Below, piece by piece: positions 50,917 through 59,439 of a DNA stretch of 64,000 bases (position 1 is its first letter; every line of letters begins with the position of its first letter). The notes below the pieces were generated by a model. The model did not search any database and had not been told where the DNA came from. It worked only from the letters and a program-made list of their open reading frames with translations. The DNA comes from Paramesorhizobium sp049065735. GTDB lineage: Bacteria > Pseudomonadota > Alphaproteobacteria > Rhizobiales > Rhizobiaceae. Location of the stretch: assembly GCF_049065735.1 (NCBI RefSeq), contig NZ_JBAKHD010000001.1, positions 62,001 to 126,000 on the forward strand. The letters are read 5' to 3'. The translations under genes and the position numbers were made by a program.

Positions 50917-50990
50917 GGGAAGGGTTGCCTCCTCCGAGGGAATCAGGATGGTCCCTTACTCCCTTACTCCCTTACTCCCTTACTCCCTTC
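50890..50990. repeat. 8-base tandem repeat with complementary G-rich arm (copy 2)
   Basis: GGGGAGATAAGGGAATAGGGGA (in pieces) at 50890-50920 and four units of CCCTTACT at 50952-50990 repeat the element at 43314. It lies between the convergent AbrB-like and hemA genes, and its left part codes for the C-terminus of the former. Confidence 0.75.
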
Positions 50991-51003
50991 GAGCGAAGCG
51001 AGG

Positions 51004-52281
51004 TCATCCCCCCGCCTGCGATACCATCAGCGGTACGACACGGTCGGATTTGGCGAGCTGCGGAGCCCGCGTTTCGGCAAAGGGGATGCCCAGCGTCTCC
51101 CAGACTTCGCGCAGCGCATCCCTCAATTGCAGCACCAGCGTATCGTCGTGGAACGGCGTCGGCGTGATGCGCAGCCGCTCCGTACCGCGTGGTACGGTCG
51201 GGTAGTTGATGGGCTGGATATAGATGCCATGCACCTCCAGCAGCCGGTCGCTGGCCTTCTTGCACAGCTCGGGATCGCCGACGAGCACAGGCACGATATG
51301 CGTCTGCGACGGCATTACGGGCAGTCCGGCGGCGGAAAGCACATCTTTCGTCATCTGCGCCTGGCGTTGATGCTGCCGCCGTTCTTCCTGCGATGTCTTG
51401 AGGTGGCGGATCGAAGCCGTGGCAGCGGCGGCGATGGAAGGGGGCAGGGCGGTGGTGAAGATGAAGCCCGGCGCATAGGAGCGCACCGCGTCGATGACGG
51501 AGCGCGAGCCGGTGATATAGCCGCCGAGCGAGCCGAAGGCCTTGGCAAGCGTGCCCTCAATGATGTCAATGCGGTGGGCAAGCCCGTCGCGGTCGGTGAT
51601 CCCACCACCGCGCGGCCCGTACATGCCGACCGCGTGGACCTCGTCGATATAGGTCATGGCGTTATATTCATCGGCGAGATCCGCAATCTTCTCGATCGGC
51701 GCGATATCGCCATCCATCGAATAGACGGATTCGAAGACGATGATCTTGGCGCGCTGCTTGCCCGCCGCCTTCAGCAGGCTTTCCAGATGCTCCAGATCGT
51801 TATGGCGGAAGATTTTCTTCTCCGCGCCGGAGCGGCGCACGCCCTCGATCATCGAGGCGTGGTTGAGCTCGTCCGAGAGGATGAGGCAATCCGGCAGCAG
51901 CCGGCCGATGGTGGAAATCGCCGCCTCGTTCGAAACGAAGCCGGAGGTGAAGACGAGCCCGGCCTCCTTGCCGTGGAGGTCGGCGAGTTCTTCCTCGAGC
52001 TCGACCAGCGGGCGGTTGGTGCCGGATATGTTGCGGGTTCCCCCGGCGCCGGTGCCGAGGCGCTGCGCCGCATCGCAAAGCGCGGTGATCACATCGGGAT
52101 GCTGGCCCATGCCGAGATAATCATTCGAGCACCACACGGTGATTTCGCGCGCCGCTCCATTGTTGCGCCAGAGGGCACGGGGAAAGCGGCCAGCGATACG
52201 TTCCAGATCGGCAAAGACGCGGTAACGCTTCTCGGCGTGCAACTGGTCGATCGCATCCTCGAAAAAACGGCGATAGTCCAT
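51004..52281 (-). CDS. hemA: 5-aminolevulinate synthase
   Basis: Condenses glycine and succinyl-CoA in the C4 pathway to heme and bacteriochlorophyll precursors. It has 425 residues and starts MDYRRFFEDAID; GTGAGGTRNISG and ILSDELNHASMIEG are family motifs and the PLP Lys is in EGTLAKAFGSLGG. ATG 52281 is chosen because AGGAG lies seven bases upstream and matches the family start. An Fnr/FixK-type box (TTGAT-N4-GTCAA) lies about 100 bases upstream, suggesting oxygen control. Confidence 0.95.
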   Translation of the reverse strand: MDYRRFFEDAIDQLHAEKRYRVFADLERIAGRFPRALWRNNGAAREITVWCSNDYLGMGQHPDVITALCDAAQRLGTGAGGTRNISGTNRPLVELEEELADLHGKEAGLVFTSGFVSNEAAISTIGRLLPDCLILSDELNHASMIEGVRRSGAEKKIFRHNDLEHLESLLKAAGKQRAKIIVFESVYSMDGDIAPIEKIADLADEYNAMTYIDEVHAVGMYGPRGGGITDRDGLAHRIDIIEGTLAKAFGSLGGYITGSRSVIDAVRSYAPGFIFTTALPPSIAAAATASIRHLKTSQEERRQHQRQAQMTKDVLSAAGLPVMPSQTHIVPVLVGDPELCKKASDRLLEVHGIYIQPINYPTVPRGTERLRITPTPFHDDTLVLQLRDALREVWETLGIPFAETRAPQLAKSDRVVPLMVSQAGG

Positions 52282-52379
52282 CAAACGCTCCTGAAATTTT
52301 GTCATGTCTCTTACCGTCTCTGAACGTTTGCGTCCATCGTTGGCACGCGGGCAATTTGCCACGTTTTGCTGAACCGGTG

Positions 52380-52393
52380 TTGATTGACGTCAA
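52380..52393. promoter_or_regulatory. Fnr/FixK-type box upstream of hemA
   Basis: TTGAT-TGAC-GTCAA matches the TTGAT-N4-ATCAA consensus with one mismatch. It lies 99 bases before the hemA ATG and between two divergent genes; hemA is a known Fnr-class target in related bacteria. Confidence 0.5.
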
Positions 52394-52560
52394 ACTGCTA
52401 GCCATCGGCGCAAGCGTCGGTCAATTACACTGTTTACAGGTCTTTTCACTTTATCTTATAGGGGGATTCTCAAAGGCGCGGATTTGCTCGGAATGCGTAA
52501 CGATACGACATCGATTCCAATGCTCGATAAATATAATACAGCATCCGCTCCGCGCAGTCG

Positions 52561-53598
52561 ATGATGCGCTATCCCGTCGCGAACGAAGCGGACTGGGATG
52601 CTTATTGGCGCGTCCCCCCGATCCGGAATCTGAAGCAGCGGTGGCGGCACGCGATGCTTTCCTTGGCCAAGGGAAAGGACGACGCCGGGCTGACGGCGTC
52701 ATCAGGCAGTTTCGCTGCCCTGCGCCCGGACGACCTGCCTTTGATTTGCGTGGTGCGCAACGCCGCTTCCTATTTGAAGGCTTTCCTCCGCTACTATCGC
52801 GCGCTCGGGGTTACCCGGTTCATCTTTGTCGATGACCGGTCGGATGACGGGACCGCCGGGATTCTGGCCGCAGCGCCCGATGTCGATCTGTTCGTTTCAA
52901 ATATCCGTTACGCCGAGGCCGATCGCGGGCGTATCTGGCGCGATGCCCTGTTTGACATTTATGGATATGACCGCTGGTATATGTCTGTCGATGCGGATGA
53001 ATTCTTCGTATTCCCTCGCATGGATCGGCGCGACATCCGCGAATTTATCGAAGAGCTGGAACAGAGCGGCGTCCGCCGGTCATTGGCGCCGATGATCGAC
53101 ATGTATCCGCCGGGCCTGCTGCGCGACGGAATTTTCGTCGATGATGGCGTGAAATATCCCTTTGAAGTGTCCTCCCATTTTGACGGCGACGGCTATACCG
53201 TCAAGCATGAGCGTTTCGGGGTTGCCGTGCGGGGCGGGCCTCGCCAGCGCCTCTTCGGACGCAGCATGCGGCTATCGAAATTTCCGCTGATGTGGGTCGA
53301 CAGGAAGACCGATTATTACCGGGGAAGCATTCATGGGCCCGGCCCATGCTACCGCAATTGCCTGCCTGTGACCGGGGCGCTGCTGCACTACCGCTTTTCG
53401 TCACGATCCGTTGACGAATTCCGGCGCATCGCCTCGGAGAAAAGCCATGCCGGCGGCTCCGAACATTACAGAGCCATCGTGACGGACACCCGTTTCTCCG
53501 ACGATCTGTCGCTGATGTATGAAGGCTCGGTTCAATATACGGGACCGGAATGCCTGGTCGAACGCGGTTTCATGGTCGATTTCCGGAACCGCGCCTGA
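52561..53598 (+). CDS. Glycosyltransferase family 2 / GT92-like protein
   Basis: A 345-residue soluble enzyme with a GT-A-like fold: LPLICVVRNAASYLKAFLRY, then VDDRSDDGT, and the DXD metal site in SVDADEFFVF. A GP(C)YRNC segment and HYRFSSRSVDEF follow later. It is probably part of surface polysaccharide decoration but is not in a clear operon. ATG 52561 has no strong ribosome site; ATG 52564 is next. Confidence 0.8.
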   Translation: MMRYPVANEADWDAYWRVPPIRNLKQRWRHAMLSLAKGKDDAGLTASSGSFAALRPDDLPLICVVRNAASYLKAFLRYYRALGVTRFIFVDDRSDDGTAGILAAAPDVDLFVSNIRYAEADRGRIWRDALFDIYGYDRWYMSVDADEFFVFPRMDRRDIREFIEELEQSGVRRSLAPMIDMYPPGLLRDGIFVDDGVKYPFEVSSHFDGDGYTVKHERFGVAVRGGPRQRLFGRSMRLSKFPLMWVDRKTDYYRGSIHGPGPCYRNCLPVTGALLHYRFSSRSVDEFRRIASEKSHAGGSEHYRAIVTDTRFSDDLSLMYEGSVQYTGPECLVERGFMVDFRNRA

Positions 53599-53650
53599 AT
53601 GCGACGCGGCCCGATACGGGCCGTCTCGCAATGCTGATGACGATGCTTGA

Positions 53651-54352
53651 TCAGACCGGCTGCCAGCCCGGCTCGACGGCATCGGCCTCAGCGCGCCACA
53701 GATCGGCGTAATCCACATTCTGCCAATCCTTGAACCATGGGCCGCCGCGCGTGTAATGGACGACCTTCGGCAGGCTGCCTTCCGGTTTCTCGTTCCAGCC
53801 CTCGAGCCAGTTGTACTCGGTGGGCAGAGCGCCGATTTCGTCATCCGCGGCCCATTGCATGCGGTGGAGATAAGCGCCCGTTTCCCGGTTGATGAGTTCC
53901 GGCGTCAGCTTGCGCGTCGACGGATGCGCGCAGTTGAACCACATGCAGGACGACCAGTTCTTGCGCGGATAGCTTGTCTGCACCTTTCCGTCCATCTTGA
54001 CGCTATCCTTCGGCTGGTAATCGTGCTGGACGCAATAGACCGCCTTGGACGGATCGTTGAACGACCACAGCCCCGCAATGTCGCCGAGGAACAGGAAATC
54101 GCAATCGCAGAAAAGCGCCCAGCCCTCATATCCGGCAAGCCATGGCGTGAAAAAGCGGGAATAGGTGAATTCCGTTGACGCAAGCGGATCGATGTCGCGG
54201 GTGTAAACGCCCTGATCGACAAGATCCTGCAATTTGATCGGAACGATATCGAGCGGGACGGAGGAGTGCTTCAATGCTGACGCCTTGGCGACTTCATAAG
54301 CGATGGGTTCACGGGAATCCCAGCCGATAAAAATGCGTAACGGTTCAGTCAT
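53651..54352 (-). CDS. GT8-like glycosyltransferase
   Basis: A 233-residue protein beginning RIFIGWDSREPIAYEVAKAS, a GT-A nucleotide-binding start. It has a FCDCDFLFLGDI motif (DXD) and HPSTRKLTPELIN. The family transfers a hexose from a nucleotide sugar. It is followed in the same direction by a sialyltransferase-like gene upstream (54403), with about 50 bases between, so a two-gene operon of surface glycan enzymes is likely. Confidence 0.78.
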   Translation of the reverse strand: MTEPLRIFIGWDSREPIAYEVAKASALKHSSVPLDIVPIKLQDLVDQGVYTRDIDPLASTEFTYSRFFTPWLAGYEGWALFCDCDFLFLGDIAGLWSFNDPSKAVYCVQHDYQPKDSVKMDGKVQTSYPRKNWSSCMWFNCAHPSTRKLTPELINRETGAYLHRMQWAADDEIGALPTEYNWLEGWNEKPEGSLPKVVHYTRGGPWFKDWQNVDYADLWRAEADAVEPGWQPV

Positions 54353-54402
54353 TTACAGTTCCTCTCATGAAGATATGTCACGTCGCCGCCGGGCGCCTTT
54401 GC

Positions 54403-55026
54403 CTATTCCATCAGGGTGATACGGCCCGAATTGACTTTCCCTTCGACCCACGCCCGCTCGTCAGCCCATGCATGCCGCTTCCATCCTTCCCAGCTGAAGC
54501 CGCACAGCTCCACATCCCAGCTTTCTTCCGGGCATTTTCCGAGCATATACCAGATGCCGAAAAAGCCGGTGCTGGGAAAGACCTTGCTCATATTCTCGTC
54601 TCTTACCCCTAATTCCTTGCAGCCCGCAATGTAGAATTGCGGCGGCATGATGAGTATCTCCTTGCCGGCGGCACCGACCACCTCGATGGTTTCCTGTGTC
54701 CAGTCGGAGCGTCGTCCTTTGATCCGCGAAAGGAAATTCGGCTTGGGGTGATATTGGCGGATGATGCTCGGATGATAGGCGAGCATGACCTGCTTAGCGG
54801 CTTTGAAGGTTGGCGTCTGAACGAAGCCCGGATCACGCACGCGCCGCTCGGCCGGCTTGCTCGATGTCGCGAGCATCAGGAGGTCCGTCCTGACCCCGCT
54901 CATGCCGATCGATTCCTTTGGCTCGTTGAAGCGAACGACAAAATCCGCCGTGTCCACTTCTTTGGAGAGGTCGCGGGGCAGGGGGCCGTTTCCGACGATG
55001 ACGAGACGTTTGCGTGCGAGGGACAT
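54403..55026 (-). CDS. GT29 sialyltransferase-like glycosyltransferase
   Basis: A 207-residue protein with sialylmotif-like features: RLVIVGNGPLPRDLSKEVD at the N-terminus, then FVVRFN, and PSTGFFGIWYML in the position of the small sialylmotif. The pattern VVGNGP..D..VVRFN is typical of bacterial GT29-like enzymes, which transfer a nonulosonic acid or related sugar from a CMP donor. It is adjacent to the GT8-like gene. No CMP-sialic-acid synthesis genes are visible here, so the donor is unknown. Confidence 0.75.
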   Translation of the reverse strand: MSLARKRLVIVGNGPLPRDLSKEVDTADFVVRFNEPKESIGMSGVRTDLLMLATSSKPAERRVRDPGFVQTPTFKAAKQVMLAYHPSIIRQYHPKPNFLSRIKGRRSDWTQETIEVVGAAGKEILIMPPQFYIAGCKELGVRDENMSKVFPSTGFFGIWYMLGKCPEESWDVELCGFSWEGWKRHAWADERAWVEGKVNSGRITLME

Positions 55027-55172
55027 CAGGGGATCTGGTTTTGGAACGAAGATATGCTCCCTCCTTTAACCAAAAATCCCTCGCTGGCAATGAGCCTGAC
55101 ATAAAATCCGCGATACCGGCGCCTTGGCGCGCCGGGATCGCTATGTGCATTGGGGGCGGCAGCGACCTGCCG

Positions 55173-55358
55173 TCAGGCCAGGCTGGGCTTCGTTACACGG
55201 ATATTGATGTTATCGTCGGCCAGATCGAAGCCCGAATAGTTGCGCTGGAAGGCGATGATCGCGTCATTGACGCCCTTGGAGAAACCATCGTCCTGCACTT
55301 CGATCCTGTGGCGATACAAAATCCGCTCGCCTTTATAGAATACAACTTGTCCTTCCAT
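55173..55358 (-). CDS. Small protein of unknown function
   Basis: A 61-residue soluble protein (starts MEGQVVFYKGERILYRHRIE) of mixed alpha/beta pattern with no recognised domain. GAAGGAGGG precedes the ATG by eight bases, a strong ribosome site that supports it as a real gene. It lies alone between glycosyltransferase genes and the DUF gene at 55460. Confidence 0.65.
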   Translation of the reverse strand: MEGQVVFYKGERILYRHRIEVQDDGFSKGVNDAIIAFQRNYSGFDLADDNINIRVTKPSLA

Positions 55359-55459
55359 GATACATCCCTCCTTCTCTTGCTGTAATATATTAAGCTAATC
55401 CTCGACGGCGAAAGATCAAGGCTTGGACGCGAAAAGTAAACGAAGCGGGCGCGAACCTT

Positions 55460-55795
55460 CTATGCACCCAATCTCCGTTTCAGCCTTTCCTCGCACAGCG
55501 CCCGCATGGCGCGGGCGCCTTGCGCATAGGTCGTGCCATTGGTCTCGTCGGTCTTGAGCCAGTCCTCCGGCGCGAGATCGCGCAGGGCGGCGAGGGTGCG
55601 CATCGGCACCGGGTCGGTGCAGCTCCACAGGCGGCGGAAGATGACGCTGATGCGCGTATGCTTGCCGTTGACATTGACCGAGGGCTCTTCCGTCCCGGCG
55701 ATCCAGTCTTCATAAGCATCGACCGCGTCCTGGAACGCATTGTGCAGATAAATCGGCGCATGACCTTCATGAAGCGGGGGCAGCAAGCTCGGCAT
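55460..55795 (-). CDS. Conserved-type hypothetical protein
   Basis: A 111-residue soluble protein of unknown function. It is mostly helical, with conserved-looking WIAGTEEPSVNVNGKHTR and IFRRLWSCTDPVPMRTL segments (given in pieces). AGAGGAAA lies six bases before ATG 55795, supporting this start. No domain is recognised. It is preceded by two GCATGA hairpin repeats and is not in an operon. Confidence 0.7.
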   Translation of the reverse strand: MPSLLPPLHEGHAPIYLHNAFQDAVDAYEDWIAGTEEPSVNVNGKHTRISVIFRRLWSCTDPVPMRTLAALRDLAPEDWLKTDETNGTTYAQGARAMRALCEERLKRRLGA

Positions 55796-55819
55796 GTCTG
55801 TTTCCTCTCTTCGTCGGTT

Positions 55820-55920
55820 AGCATGACCCCGAAAAGTTGCAGACTTTTCGGACAAGGTCATGCGGGAAAACTTAAGCATGACCCCGAAAAGTTGCAGACT
55901 TTTCGGTCAAGATCATGCGG
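55820..55920. repeat. Two tandem GCATGACCCCGAAAAGTTGCAG hairpins (family C)
   Basis: Units at 55820-55865 and 55875-55920 are almost identical to the unit at 25790, with small differences in the loop and arm. Both can fold into GCATGA..TCATGC outer and CCGAAAAG..CTTTTCGG inner stems. They lie between 55460 and proC and may also terminate transcription. Confidence 0.8.
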
Positions 55921-56033
55921 AAAAAACGAGTCTGCGTTGCGACGGCGCATGTGCAACCGTCGGCTCAAAGCGTACAAACGATATAACGAGATGCAAGAAA
56001 CCTTGTTCTATAATCTAGGAAATAAAAATTAAT

Positions 56034-56852
56034 TCAACCTTTACCAAGCTCTATTGAGCGCTTCTTTGCCGCTTCCACGGCTTCTATAATAAGATTCTTC
56101 AATCGGTCCTCGCCCATCAGCACCTCGAGCGCGGCTGCCGTGGTGCCTTTCGGGCTCGTCACCTGCTCGCGCAGTCTCGAAGGGCTGTCCTGGCTTTCCG
56201 CCGCCAGTGCGCCCGCGCCATAAACGGTCTGCCGCGCAAGCAGTTCCGCCATCGCCCGGTCGAGACCGGCGGCGACGCCCGCATCGGTCAGGCATTCGAT
56301 GAAGTGAAAGACATAGGCGGGTCCCGATCCCGAGACCGCCGTCACCGCGTCCATCAGGCTTTCGTCGGCAATGCTTGCCACCGCGCCGCTCGTCTCCAGA
56401 AGCCCGGCAACGAAGGCGGCGTCCGCGTCAAGCACATTGGCGTTGCGGTAGGTGACGAGCATGCCCTTGCCGATGGCCGCGGGCGTGTTCGGCATCACGC
56501 GCATGATCGCAGTCTTCCCGCCCAGCAGTTCCTCGAACAGCGCCACCGGCGTTCCGGCGGCGATGCTGACGAAAGTGGCGTCCGCAGCAAAGCGGGCATA
56601 AGCGGGCAGCACATCGGCCATCATCTGCGGCTTCACGGCGATCAGCACCATGCGCGGCGTGAGATCGTTCGCAAGCGCGCCGGCATCCTGAGCCGTATGG
56701 ACGCCCAGGCCCGCCGCGCGCTCGCGCAGCGCCTCGGCGGGTTCCACCACATGGATATTCTGAGGCTCGAGCGCGCCGGAATCGAGCCAGCCTTTCAGCA
56801 TGGCGAAACCCATATTGCCGCATCCGACCAGAACCACCCTGTCGCCCATCAT
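56034..56852 (-). CDS. proC: Pyrroline-5-carboxylate reductase
   Basis: Last step of proline synthesis, NAD(P)H-dependent. It has about 272 residues with the Rossmann VVLVGCGNMGFAML, MRVMPNTPAAIGKG and SGSGPAYVFHFIE of the dimer core, then REQVTSPKGTTAAALEV near the C-terminus. ATG 56852 follows GAGAGG. The gene sits inside the polysaccharide region but does not belong to it functionally. Confidence 0.93.
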   Translation of the reverse strand: MMGDRVVLVGCGNMGFAMLKGWLDSGALEPQNIHVVEPAEALRERAAGLGVHTAQDAGALANDLTPRMVLIAVKPQMMADVLPAYARFAADATFVSIAAGTPVALFEELLGGKTAIMRVMPNTPAAIGKGMLVTYRNANVLDADAAFVAGLLETSGAVASIADESLMDAVTAVSGSGPAYVFHFIECLTDAGVAAGLDRAMAELLARQTVYGAGALAAESQDSPSRLREQVTSPKGTTAAALEVLMGEDRLKNLIIEAVEAAKKRSIELGKG

Positions 56853-56904
56853 CGTCACCTCTCTCGATTTGCGCGGGGTACATTGACGATGGACGAGCGC
56901 GCGG

Positions 56905-58266
56905 TCAACTGCTGACCCGCGACGGGATAATCACCCGTGCCGTCATGCGAAGCCCGAAGAGGGCGAACACCAGCATCAGCCAGACCGGGTCGGCCCGGCG
57001 GAAGAAGAAACTTTCGAGAAAGGCATTCAGCGTCGAGAAGGTCAGCACCATCATGAAGAAGTCAGCCAGAAGCACGTTCTCGCGGTTGCGGCGGCAGCGG
57101 AGGTAATCGAGGAGCGGCATGAAGATGATGACGATGACCGCGCAAACGAGCGCGGGAATCCCCATGGTGACCGCGATGTCGAGATAGCCATTATGGGCAT
57201 GGACGATGCCGCGCACGTCCCAATCGAGATAATAGGGCCGCGCGGCATAAAGGGCTGTCGGCGTCGACCAGAAGCCGCCGAGGCCGTAGCCGGTCCATGG
57301 CTTTTTCTCCAGCATTTCCAGCGCAAAGCGCCAGATATCCGTGCGTCCGGTGAAGGAGGGCGCAGGAAGAAACGCGCCGATGAGCCGCGCGACCGGCGGA
57401 AACAGCACGACGCCGAGCGTGAAGAAGAAAAAGCCGATCTGCGTCGCAAGCACCAGCGCCGCCGCAAGCGGCCTCAGTCCGAATATGCCCGGCACGCCCA
57501 CGAGGATGGCGACGAGCGGCACGAGCGCGGTCGAGGTTTTCGAGCCGGCCCCCGACACGAAGCCGAGCGCGGCAAGGGCGATCAAGCCGCCCGTGACGAA
57601 CCAGCGCCGCCGGATGAGATAAATCCCGGCGAAGAAGAACGCCGCCATGACGGGCGCAGCCACGTTCTTGTGCGAAAAGACACCGCGCCAGAGAAAGGAA
57701 TTCTGCGGCTCCAGAATATCGGCCCCATGCGTTGCAAGATCGGGCACAAGCACAATCCCCGTATAGGAAAGAATGAGGATCAGGGCTGCCGTCAGCGTGA
57801 AGATCAGCGAAAAGCCATCCGCATCGCGCGGCAGGCAGAGCACCGATATGGTCGCGGTCATGGCGATGAGCGTGAAGAGAAAAGCGCGCAGCGCCACTTG
57901 CGGGTCGGGCGAGATCAGCGCGGCGAAGACCACGAAGCCGAGCATCACCAGCCAGAGCGGGCTTGCCATCGCGCCGATGGTGCGCGGGCGCGCCAGCATC
58001 AGCACCGAGAGAACACCGAGGACACCGAGCCCGCTGAAGCCCAGCTGATTGACGAGGTCGCCGCTTTCCTTATCCGTGCCTTCAGGAAAATAGGGCCGGA
58101 ACGAGATCAGCAGCAGCGACAGGATCAGCGCGCCGATGAGGGCCGCCACCATGCGCATGGAGACGGCAGCGGGCATGACGCGGGTCCCCGCCAGCGACCG
58201 TAGGGAGCTTAAGGGCGGGGCAGGCAAAGGGCTTTCAGTTCTTTTCAGGCTGGCGATATTGCTCAT
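56905..58266 (-). CDS. O-antigen ligase/polymerase-like membrane protein (Wzy_C/ExoQ-type)
   Basis: A protein of about 450 residues with about 11-12 hydrophobic helices and a large periplasmic loop before WHAHNGYLD-type HAHNGYLDI, the conserved His of WaaL/ExoQ-type enzymes, and a GRTDIWRFALEML segment. It probably polymerises or ligates a surface polysaccharide. The start (58266, or ATG 58272) overlaps the end of the upstream glycosyltransferase, so the pair is coupled. Confidence 0.84.
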   Translation of the reverse strand: MSNIASLKRTESPLPAPPLSSLRSLAGTRVMPAAVSMRMVAALIGALILSLLLISFRPYFPEGTDKESGDLVNQLGFSGLGVLGVLSVLMLARPRTIGAMASPLWLVMLGFVVFAALISPDPQVALRAFLFTLIAMTATISVLCLPRDADGFSLIFTLTAALILILSYTGIVLVPDLATHGADILEPQNSFLWRGVFSHKNVAAPVMAAFFFAGIYLIRRRWFVTGGLIALAALGFVSGAGSKTSTALVPLVAILVGVPGIFGLRPLAAALVLATQIGFFFFTLGVVLFPPVARLIGAFLPAPSFTGRTDIWRFALEMLEKKPWTGYGLGGFWSTPTALYAARPYYLDWDVRGIVHAHNGYLDIAVTMGIPALVCAVIVIIFMPLLDYLRCRRNRENVLLADFFMMVLTFSTLNAFLESFFFRRADPVWLMLVFALFGLRMTARVIIPSRVSS

Positions 58267-59230
58267 TGGCATATCCGAATTCGGCCAAAACCCGGCCAAG
58301 GCCGATATGGATATAATAAAAGCCGGTCGCGGGCGAGCCGGACTTTACCCCTTTGACGGCGGCCTTGAAAGGCGAGAAGGCGAGCAATGCCAGGCTTTTG
58401 AGGATGACGCGAAGCCGGCCCAGCGGCTCATCCGCCCGCTTGCGCTTTTCGACCAGCGTGGAAATCACGCCGTTGCGCAGGCCTCGCGCCCGAATCCAGT
58501 CCCGCTCTAGCCGCCGGCTGGGGATCGTCTCCCGAACGGGCGCCTCCGCGCACCAGGCAAGGCGGAAGCCTTTGACAACGCTCCGGTCGAGGAAATCGGC
58601 ATCCCCGCCGCCCATGAAATTGAACATGGGATCGAGGAAGGGATAGGGCATCGCCTCCAGCACCCGCCGGGAAATCAGGAGATTGCCCGAGGAATAGAGC
58701 GCCGCCACCGGCCCGCTGCGGTCATAACGCGGCGTGAAGATCGGATGCGCCGCCCATTCGGCCTGTTCGGGCCGCTCGAAAACCGGGATTTGCGGACCGC
58801 CGACGATATCGGCGCCATAGCGTTCCCCGGCAGCCGCCATGTTTTCCAGCCAGTTCTCATCGGCGATTTCGTCGTCGTCGATGACGAGCAGCGACGAGAA
58901 ATTCGGGAAATGCACGAGCGCCGTCCGCCAGCCGGCATTGTAGGCGTTGCAATTGCCCTTGTCGCGGGCGACGATCAGCAATCCCTCGAAGGTGCCATCC
59001 GCAAAGAGCGAGCGAACCGCCGCGGCCCCCTCTTGTCCCTCGGCATCGTTTTCTATGACGATGATGGCGAAGCGCCGCCCGGTCGCCTGAGCCTTGACGG
59101 AATACAGCGTCTTCAGCAGATGGTCGGGTCGGCGGAAGGTCGGGATCGTCACCACCGCCTCCACCTCGTCCTTGCGCAATTGCGGCGACTGGACAAGGAG
59201 CGTGATGTTGTCGGGCAGCGGTTGGCTCAT
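58235..59230 (-). CDS. Family 2 glycosyltransferase
   Basis: A soluble GT2 enzyme of about 331 residues. VEAVVTIPTFRRPDHLLKTL is the nucleotide-binding start, LLVIDDDEIADENWLEN the DXD region, and GGGDADFLDRSVVKGF the acceptor-side motif. CAGGAAACAGGC precedes ATG 59230; an upstream frame with no ribosome site was excluded. Its 3' end overlaps the O-antigen-ligase-like gene by about 32 bases, suggesting an operon. Confidence 0.87.
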   Translation of the reverse strand: MSQPLPDNITLLVQSPQLRKDEVEAVVTIPTFRRPDHLLKTLYSVKAQATGRRFAIIVIENDAEGQEGAAAVRSLFADGTFEGLLIVARDKGNCNAYNAGWRTALVHFPNFSSLLVIDDDEIADENWLENMAAAGERYGADIVGGPQIPVFERPEQAEWAAHPIFTPRYDRSGPVAALYSSGNLLISRRVLEAMPYPFLDPMFNFMGGGDADFLDRSVVKGFRLAWCAEAPVRETIPSRRLERDWIRARGLRNGVISTLVEKRKRADEPLGRLRVILKSLALLAFSPFKAAVKGVKSGSPATGFYYIHIGLGRVLAEFGYANEQYRQPEKN

Positions 59231-59439
59231 GCCTGTTTCCTGGAAATATTCGGCGCCATAGATTCCCTTCCGCGCCCGGTTAATCAAGCCTTCATTTCGC
59301 CTGCTTATCATCCTAGGGCAAACATATAAGTGTTTGCTGCGTTTGTGTTTGGTGGGTCCATGCCTCTTCTTTTTGTCACCTTGCTTGTGCCTGACGGTAA
59401 GCTGGCGGCAGGATATGGGTTATAATGCCGGAGGCTGGC

